Of a DNA stretch of 64,000 nt, positions 57,868 to 64,000 are shown piece after piece. Position 1 is the first letter of the stretch, and each line of letters starts with the position of its first letter. The notes under the pieces are model-generated. The model worked only from the letters and a program-made list of their open reading frames with translations. It ran no database searches and was not told the origin of the DNA. Source of the stretch: Aedes albopictus (taxonomy: Eukaryota > Arthropoda > Insecta > Diptera > Culicidae); contig NC_085137.1 in NCBI RefSeq assembly GCF_035046485.1, positions 131,072,703 through 131,136,702 on the forward strand, given 5' to 3'. Position numbers and translations under genes: made by a program.

Positions 57868-58190
57868 TATCAAGAGTTTCGGACACTGCCTCCCAATCAC
57901 TTATTGGTATGACAACTAGTGTGCAGTCGGACTCTCGACGGGTCGGTCCTCGGCCGACCGATTACAGTAAGGCCAGTAGTACACAGGGTCAAATATTTGA
58001 CAAGGAAAGAACTCAAGAAACAACATCAGTTTGACACTAATGAAAATTTGATCGAGTCAAACAAGATGTTTGAGCATTGGTTTCTTTTCGGACAAATATT
58101 TGACCCTGTGTACTAGCAGCTTAAGGTTGACCGTAGCACCTTACAAATGTCAATTTTCTTGGTTTTGCTTTGGCTGACCAAGCCATGTGA
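57868..58190 (+). mobile_element. copy of the composite SINE's 5' part, interrupted by a MITE
   Basis: TTTCGGACACTGCC, TTGGTATGACAACTAGTGTG and TCTCGACGGGTCGGTCCTCG align with 47896-48160. It carries the 149-base insert at 57973-58121 and lacks the insert of the other copy. Confidence 0.8.
57973..58121. mobile_element. 149-bp MITE with TAGTACACAGGGTCAAATAT ends
   Basis: The 22-base arms AGTACACAGGGTCAAATATT... are near-perfect inverses, and TAAGG flanks both sides (57968-57972, 58122-58126). The uninterrupted paralogue at 48150-48175 shows the site without it. Confidence 0.88.
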
Positions 58191-58560
58191 GCCAGCCGCC
58201 CACCCACCGACCATCTGCCAGTGTCACACCCACCCACCAACCATCTGTCACCACACCAGCACCCAATCAGCTGCCCATATCTAGCACCATGCAATCGTCT
58301 TCACAATCGGACTCCAACCAACAATCAACTACCGATCAAAACAGCTATCCAAGGGACTCCAACAGTTCCCCGACATCCTATGCACAACAGAACAATCCAT
58401 CATCGTAGTTTCCAATCTACGAAGCGCCAAACACTGCAGCATCAGCGACCAGAAATAATCACCCAAGCATCGAAGATCCAGGTGCCTACAACAGGAAAAA
58501 TTTAGAAAATGTTCAAATAGTTCACCAAGCATCACCACACCGCCGCAGAGGAAGATGGCC
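58187..58560 (+). pseudogene. Pro/Ser/Gln-rich reading frame with one in-frame stop, possible retroelement ORF1 relic
   Basis: An ATG at 58187 opens a 73-codon frame (MSQPPTHRPSASVTPTHQPS...) closed by TAG at 58406-58408; the same frame then stays open to about 58560 (FPIYEAPNTAAS, ending HRRRGRWPLND). It starts directly after the SINE-like sequence of 57868-58190. Low-complexity, basic-ended proteins are common as LINE ORF1 N-termini, but no domain proves this. Confidence 0.35.
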
Positions 58561-58796
58561 ACTGAACGATTAACATCCACACAGATAGAAATTCTGAAAA
58601 CTACACGTAACGTAAATATTAGAACGTTTAAATTTCCATTTCATTTCATTCGATTTTACATAAAAGAATGTCTTGCACCCAACGTTGTAGTAAGCAAGCT
58701 CCATACTGCTGACAACCTGTAATTTTACAATCCAATGGAGAATTGTGTTGAAAGCGATGGAGGTCATTTTGTTACAGCGAACTCGATGACTCTTAA

Positions 58797-59057
58797 GGCG
58801 AAACTGGAAGCCTCTCATTTTTTTGGTTTTTGAATTTTTATTAAATAACGAAGCAATATTTTCTAAACCTGTTTTCGTATACATGTAGAGTATGGATCAA
58901 GGTATCTTCTGAATATTTTTGAGGTGGAAAAAGTTTTCCATTTTTGCAGAAACCATTTTTTTGTGTTTTTTTTTTCAAATTTTATTTTGAAAATATTGCT
59001 TCGTTATTTAACAAAAAATCAAAAACCAAAAAGTGAGGAAATGCTTCCAGTTTCGGC
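58797..59057. mobile_element. 261-bp foldback MITE with TTAA duplication
   Basis: GGCGAAACTGGAAGC and its near-inverse GCTTCCAGTTTCGGC begin arms of about 75 bases that pair well. TTAA flanks both ends (58793-58796, 59058-59061), which suits piggyBac or Kolobok mobilisation. Confidence 0.85.
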
Positions 59058-59149
59058 TTAAGAAAAACTGTGAAAAATTTAGGTAATTCCGGAGAAGCAG
59101 GAAAAAGCTGCGTAAGTTTGAATGTGCTACAATAATTTGCGATTCACTT

Positions 59150-59460
59150 TTCTCGAGAATCTTTCCTAGGTTTCTCCAGAGATTACTTTCGGGATTTTTC
59201 AGGAATTCCTCCAAGATTCTCTCAGAGTAACTAGACGGATTCTTTCATGGATTTATTTAGGGATTTCTGCTGGAATTCCTCCAGAATTCGTTTAGTCTCC
59301 AGAGATTCCTTTGGAGAAACGTCCCTGGATTCCTGCCGGTGTTCCTGCTAAGATTCCTTCAGGAATTTCTTCCCCGATAGCTCCCAGGATTTCTTCTGGA
59401 TTTTTTTCTGATAGTGGATTCCTTCAGATAATATTCTCGGGATTCCTGGAAGGAGGAGAC
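59150..59460. repeat. 12-base-period array, TTCCTCCAGAATTC sense
   Basis: GGAATTCCTCCAAGATTCTC, GCTGGAATTCCTCCAGAATT and similar words. The 61-codon frame in it is an artefact. Confidence 0.7.
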
Positions 59461-59832
59461 TTTTTGATTAAATGTAAAGAGTCATGTATCAAGTAAAAGA
59501 AAATATGCGACAAGGGTAGGTATGTATATCTTAAAAATTTCCCTTTGATTGCAGTACGCAATTGAAACAGCTTAAGAAACTATTATTCTGTTATCTCTGT
59601 GTCTTGGGTAACCAAGCTACAACGGAGGGAGGGAAGGTATGTTTAATTGTTTTCACAGGCAACATTTCAGTACAGACTAATGACTGTAAAAAATAATAGA
59701 ATCCTCATGTTAAACACTGTTGCTTCGTATACAGAATATTAATTTCCAAAGTGTATTTGGCTGCCGGCTTTTAGCGATAACTGCAAATATTTCACCAATA
59801 TCAAATACTATTTGGTTTTTATCTGATCCTTA

Positions 59833-59838
59833 TTTATT
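59833..59838 (-). terminator. candidate polyadenylation signal of the DHHC gene
   Basis: TTTATT on plus (AATAAA on minus) about 85 bases beyond the stop codon. Confidence 0.5.
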
Positions 59839-59920
59839 TTCAAAATACAAACAACTTATAAAATATGTTGAAAAATGTCATAACGTGATGTTATATGTTT
59901 AAGTAAATATGGCCTCTAAT

Positions 59921-60802
59921 CTATTTGCTTTTGGCGGCTTCCCTCTGAACCTCATCCCAGTTGACTCCGTTGTGGGGCAGTTTGCTCTTCAAGAATGGCG
60001 ACAGCCACACCAATCGCCACCGTTTCCCCAGAACCATCCTCAAATTCTCCTTCCAACCGAGGTCGTACTCCTGCGAGTTCCTCTCGTGAACCACTCTCCC
60101 GTTCAAAATCAGTCGGCCGTGGTAGATAAGCAGCACTCCGGTGAACATCATCCCCACCATATTGATAAGATAAATGACTAGATAGTATTGTTTGGTTGAG
60201 GTATCGATCACCAACATCGCCAGCGGAAACACGATCTTCACCAGCGACGTCCAATTGCGAAACTCTTCGCCTCGCACGAACCAGATGAAGTAGTTGTTCA
60301 GGACACTCGCGTACAGTGTCGCTACAAAAAGATGCAGAACAAACATTATGAAATATCGGTGGTTTCGGTGCCCTATGCAGCATCCGGTGAACACGCAGTG
60401 GTGATCTCGCTTCAGCACGCACGTCCCGCAGGTGTTGCAATGCCACGATCGGGGCGGGGCCACCGCTTCGCACGTCGAACACAAATGCCACGACCCCGAT
60501 CCCAGCCCCGACGCAACGGCCACATTCGTCGGGACGTTGATGATCTCCGTTCGGCAGCTGGTGTCGCACATGATCGTGGCCAGCATGTTGGCACTGATGT
60601 TGTACAGTAGGAACAAGGCCGGCCCCAGATGAATCCAGTTGAACACGGAATCCGCACCGTGAACGCCCGGTATCACCACGTACACCTCGAACCAGAACGT
60701 GATGGGTATGATTGCGGCCATGAAGGCGGTCGCCACCCCATCCTGGATCGAGCGAGGGAGGAAGCGTTTGCGAATTTGCATCCTGTTGCACACCGGTTTC
60801 AT
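59921..60802 (-). CDS. DHHC palmitoyltransferase, ZDHHC24-like, 293 aa (286 aa if spliced)
   Basis: Integral membrane enzyme that S-acylates cysteines of target proteins, usually at Golgi or ER membranes. Hydrophobic segments lie at about residues 23-43, 56-78, 148-172, 184-200 and 207-227. The cysteine-rich domain runs from about 108 to 151: CSTCEAVAPPRSWHCNTCG, then CVLKRDHHCVFTGCCIGHRN, with the catalytic DHHC at 133-136. The usual Pro-Trp after DHHC is Val-Phe and the usual Asn-Cys is Gly-Cys, as expected for ZDHHC24-type members. The coding part is a single exon. The start is ambiguous: an intron could run from 60852 (AAAG|GTATGT) to 60783 (CAACAG|G), which would remove the first Met and start at the Met at 60781-60779, in the same frame. 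The family is usually about 280-300 aa, so both fit. Overlapping 284- and 92-codon frames are shadows. Confidence 0.93.
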   Translation of the reverse strand: MKPVCNRMQIRKRFLPRSIQDGVATAFMAAIIPITFWFEVYVVIPGVHGADSVFNWIHLGPALFLLYNISANMLATIMCDTSCRTEIINVPTNVAVASGLGSGSWHLCSTCEAVAPPRSWHCNTCGTCVLKRDHHCVFTGCCIGHRNHRYFIMFVLHLFVATLYASVLNNYFIWFVRGEEFRNWTSLVKIVFPLAMLVIDTSTKQYYLVIYLINMVGMMFTGVLLIYHGRLILNGRVVHERNSQEYDLGWKENLRMVLGKRWRLVWLSPFLKSKLPHNGVNWDEVQREAAKSK

Positions 60803-60852
60803 TCATTAGTAGAATTTTAGATAGGAAAACATCACATTCATTGCAAACATAC

Positions 60853-61300
60853 CTTTCCGAGTAGATGCGAATGTTCCGCTCGCACCGTTCATATGACTTC
60901 GACTACGAAAAAGCTGGATGCAAACAAAACATGACTCGGTTTGAAGCGAAACGAGAGACAGAAGCATAAATTTGACATTATGCTTTTATGCTGTGCTAGG
61001 GATGGTGGAGACACCTATCTGTGAGTGTGGAGAAGTTGTTTTGCCGAATGTCGACCAAAATCAAACAAGGCTATTTGAAATGATAGTTGATTGACTCACA
61101 TCAAGCTCAGATTTTTGCGTGCTAAAACCTTCTTTTGGAAAGCAAATAAATGGATAGAGATGATCATCTTAATTATACATATCTCAAATCGAACAGGTTT
61201 CGATGTTACACCACAATATGATTTTGAAGTGTTTTCAAAAACTAATTGAATACCTACCATAACAATACCTTTTACCTGTCATATGCTTTTATGATTTCTT
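60853..61300. other. upstream region of the DHHC gene
   Basis: 60853-60930 could be the 5' untranslated exon and promoter on the minus strand. No initiator or TATA box is convincing. The remainder is AT-rich with nothing recognised. Confidence 0.35.
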
Positions 61301-61304
61301 AATA

Positions 61305-61325
61305 CTAGGGTAGGGTAGGGTAGGG
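61305..61325. repeat. (TAGGG)4 short tandem run
   Basis: Four TAGGG pentamers on the plus strand, with potential to form a G-quadruplex. It is not a telomere; dipteran telomeres do not use short repeats of this kind. Confidence 0.8.
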
Positions 61326-61509
61326 TCAAAAAAAAAGCCGGAAGTCCAAATTCGACAAGGTATTTCTCGGCCGTTTTTCAACCGATTTCAAAATATTTTT
61401 TTTGCGATGGAACCGGACAGGTTTCAAGAACAACGTCCATTTTGATGATTTTAATATAGATGCGTCTACCCGAAGTTATTTTGCAAAAGGCACTTCCTAG
61501 TATTTTTGA

Positions 61510-62690
61510 GAACGCTTTTTTTACACTTCGATCAATAAAATAAAATTTGGAGCGATGACATATGTTTTTTTGACTCTAAATCATGTGTATAGCTGAAGTG
61601 AACATGTTTATACAAAATTAGTGATTTTCCAGTTCACAGATATTTTAACTTACTGAAAAAACTACTGATATACTATATTTTTCATATAAAACATGCAATA
61701 AATCAAAATTCAAAGCGATGACATATAGTTTTTTAGGCGTTAAATTATTTGTAGAATTGTACTGGATATTTGATGAACAATTAAAATATTCTCATTACAC
61801 TCTTATTTTGTTTTACCCGAATAACTACGAAAATTCCATATTTTTTACACAAAGTAGTCAACAAAACCACACTTTTAACGATAACTTGTAATTTTTTAGC
61901 CTTGAATTAAATATTCGTAGCTGTTTGGGGGACTTACTTGAAAAATAATAATGATGATTACATTACACTGAAATTTTGAAACAAACGAAAATACCACATT
62001 TTTTACACAAAGTGGTTAACAAATAAAAATGCCTTATAATGCATTGTTGTTTTTTACCTTGAAATTATTCGTGAAAGAGTACTGGACATATTTGATGATC
62101 AATAGTAACGATTTCATGACACACTTAATTTATTTTACTCAAAAAGTTACAAAAATACTATAAAAAGTCAATAAAACAAAATTTAAAGCCATAACATGTA
62201 GTTGTTTGGCCTTAAATTTTCCATTATAATGTACTGGATTTGCTTTTGATCAAATTTTGTTGCTTACATTACACTAATATTTTGTTTTATCTAAAAATGT
62301 ACGAAATACCACATTTTCGCACAAAAAAGCCAATAAGTCAAAATTTAAAGCAACGACATGAAGTTTTTAAACTTTGTATTTTTTGTAATAGTTTAGTGGA
62401 TATATTTGAAGAATAATAACAGTGATGATTTATTACACTCATATTTTATTTTACTCGAAATTCTAAGAAAACACCAAATTTTTCACATGAACAAATAAAA
62501 ATTGAAGTCAATGCATTGTGTTTTTTTTGCCTTGAACTAAGAGTATTGAACATATTTGATGAACAATAATGGCGTTTTCATGACACTCTTAATTTATTTT
62601 ACTATTTTTATGAAAATGCCACAATTTTCATACAAAATAGTCAATAAAATAAAATTTAAAGCAATAATACACATACTTTTTTTTAACAGA
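61510..62690. repeat. AT-rich tandem repeat, about 158-base unit x8
   Basis: The phrase AAAATTTAAAGCRATGACAT recurs near 61541, 61706, 61868, 62027, 62180, 62340, 62497 and 62650 (steps of about 151-165). Each is followed by GTAGTTTTTTGGCCTT, TACTGGATATATTTGATGA and CACTCTTATTTTGTTTTAC-like words. Units are diverged, so the array is old. Confidence 0.85.
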
Positions 62691-62869
62691 GAAAAACCTT
62701 TTTTTAATTTGTGAATTTTAATTAAACTGACTTGCTGAGGAAAACGTTTGATTTCCACTGGAGTTTTCTGGAAAATTAGGCGACCTTGTTTTTTTTTCAA
62801 TAAAGTTTTTGTACATATATATTTGACCAATTTGTACGATAAAAAAGTCCCCTGATGTCACTGGTTCCC

Positions 62870-64000
62870 CATACAGTGTGGTGAGCGTTCCCTGGTGGAA
62901 ATTCTGAAAGTATACCTAGAGGACATCCTGGATAAATTCTGGAAGGAATTCCTAGTAAAAATTCTGAAGAAATCTTTTGAGGAATTCCAAGAAGAAATCA
63001 TACAGATATTCCTGAAGGAATCCTTAGAGGAATTCATGGAGAAACCCCTGAAGCAATTTCTGCAATAAAATCTTGAGAGAATACTGGAGGACTGCCTGGA
63101 CCCCAAATCTTGGATGAGACCCAGCAGGAATTCCTGGAGAAATTTCTGGAGAAATCTCCAGAGGAATTATGCAAGCTATTCCTGGAAAAATTTCTGAAAA
63201 AATCCTTGTGAAAATCCCAGAAGGGTTTCCTGGAAGAATTCTTGGAGGAATTTCAGCATTATTTCCTGGAGGAATCTTCGAAGGATCCCCTGGAGGAACT
63301 CTGGTAAATTCCTGGAGAAATCCATGTGGAAGAATATTTGAAGGAATTGTTGGAAGAATGCTTGAAGGCATCCCTGAAATATCCCTGAAGAATCTCTGAA
63401 GAAATCCCTAGTGGATTTTCTGGTGAAATTCCAAGCGGAATTGCTGACAAAATTTTTGAAAGATGTCCAAAAGCAATTCCTGGAGGAATTCCTGAAGAAA
63501 TTGTTGGGGTAATTCATAGAGGAGTTCCTAGAGAAGTTTCTGGGTAAAATCTTGCCTGGAGGAATTGCTATAGGTATTCCTGTGGGAATTCTAGAGGATT
63601 CCCTAAAGTAATTTCTGGAGGAATCTCTAGAGAAATTCTTGAAAGAACTACTGGAAAATTTTCTGGAGTAATTTCTAGAGGAATTCAGGGAGATTTGTAT
63701 TTCTATTATTTTTCTATTTCTGGAAAAAATCCCTTGAAAATTCAAGAATAATTTCTGAAGGATTTCCAGGAGAAGTCCTCGAAGGAATTCCTGTAGGAAT
63801 CTTTGGGGGATTCCTTGTGGAGAAATCCCTGCAGGAATCGCTGAATCAGTTCCTAGAGAATGTATTAAAATTTCGTGAAGATATTCCTGGAAGTATATCT
63901 GAAGAAATCCCTAGAGGATTTCCTGGAAGAATCCTTGGTGGAATTTCTGGATGATTTCCTGGAGGAATCCCTAGAGAAATTCCTGGAGAAATCTCTGAAG
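62870..64000. repeat. 12-base-period array, GAATTCCTGGAG type (runs off the right edge)
   Basis: This is the best preserved 12-mer array: GGAATTCCTGGA, GAAATTTCTGGAG and GGAATCTCTAGAG units follow in register for over 1.1 kb. The 189-, 115- and 76-codon frames on both strands come from the period. Confidence 0.88.

Noticed and set aside
59952..60806. 284-codon minus-strand frame overlapping the DHHC gene
   Set aside because: Composition is Arg/His/Gly-rich without domains; it is the +1 shadow of the real DHHC frame, which has all zinc ligands and membrane segments.
61305..61325. Telomeric repeat from (TAGGG)4
   Set aside because: Only four units, the motif is not a known insect telomere repeat, and dipteran telomeres lack such repeats.
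63176..63745. 189-codon minus-strand frame, Ser/Phe/Arg-rich
   Set aside because: Open only because the 12-base array has a period divisible by 3; other frames of the same array are open too.

Overview
The window looks like nuclear DNA of a culicine mosquito, most likely Aedes. The reasons are a cluster of epsilon-class glutathione S-transferases (an insect-specific detoxification class), introns of 57-85 bases with GT...AG borders, a Feilai-like tRNA-derived SINE, and a dense, nested load of MITEs, SINEs and degenerate retrotransposons. The species is not resolved from sequence alone. Two runs of exactly 500 N (14445-14944 and 45501-46000) are scaffold-gap placeholders.

Genes. Four epsilon GSTs occupy 2.3-17.4 kb: one on the minus strand (2348-3147) and three on the plus strand (9813-10609, 15648-16377, 16488-17364). 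The second has a one-base deletion in exon 1. The last two lie head to tail with 110 bases between stop and start. Each gene carries a different subset of the family's introns. The fourth has a basic, acid-free N-terminal extension that looks like a mitochondrial presequence. At 48557-48982 (plus) is the 3' terminal exon of a conserved coiled-coil protein whose other exons I could not place. At 59921-60802 (minus) is a complete DHHC palmitoyltransferase of the ZDHHC24-like type. No operon or prokaryotic system is present; the GSTs would act together in conjugating xenobiotics to glutathione, and the other two genes are unrelated neighbours.

Everything else is repeat. About a fifth of the window (my estimate) is degenerate simple arrays that share a 12-base period: TTTCAGGGGC-type, GAATTCCTGGAG-type and AGAATCCTGAGA-type. 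Other arrays are a 7-base GGATGAA array (37.2-40.1 kb), a 36+29-base dimeric minisatellite (36.8-37.1 kb), and satellite-like repeats of about 151, 158 and 170 bases. Inserted in these are many transposable elements with visible terminal inverted repeats and target duplications. Several insertions are proven inside the window because an unoccupied paralogous copy is also present: a 921-base Tc1/mariner-type foldback inside a MITE, a 168-base Harbinger-type MITE inside a composite SINE, a 149-base MITE inside another copy of that SINE, and a 4.6-kb element with a 6-base duplication inside the 3' region of an R1-like retrotransposon. A 2.3-kb minus-strand LINE insertion with a 26-base target duplication sits in a 12-base-period array at 54.08-56.39 kb. 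No CRISPR array, rRNA or convincing functional tRNA gene was seen.
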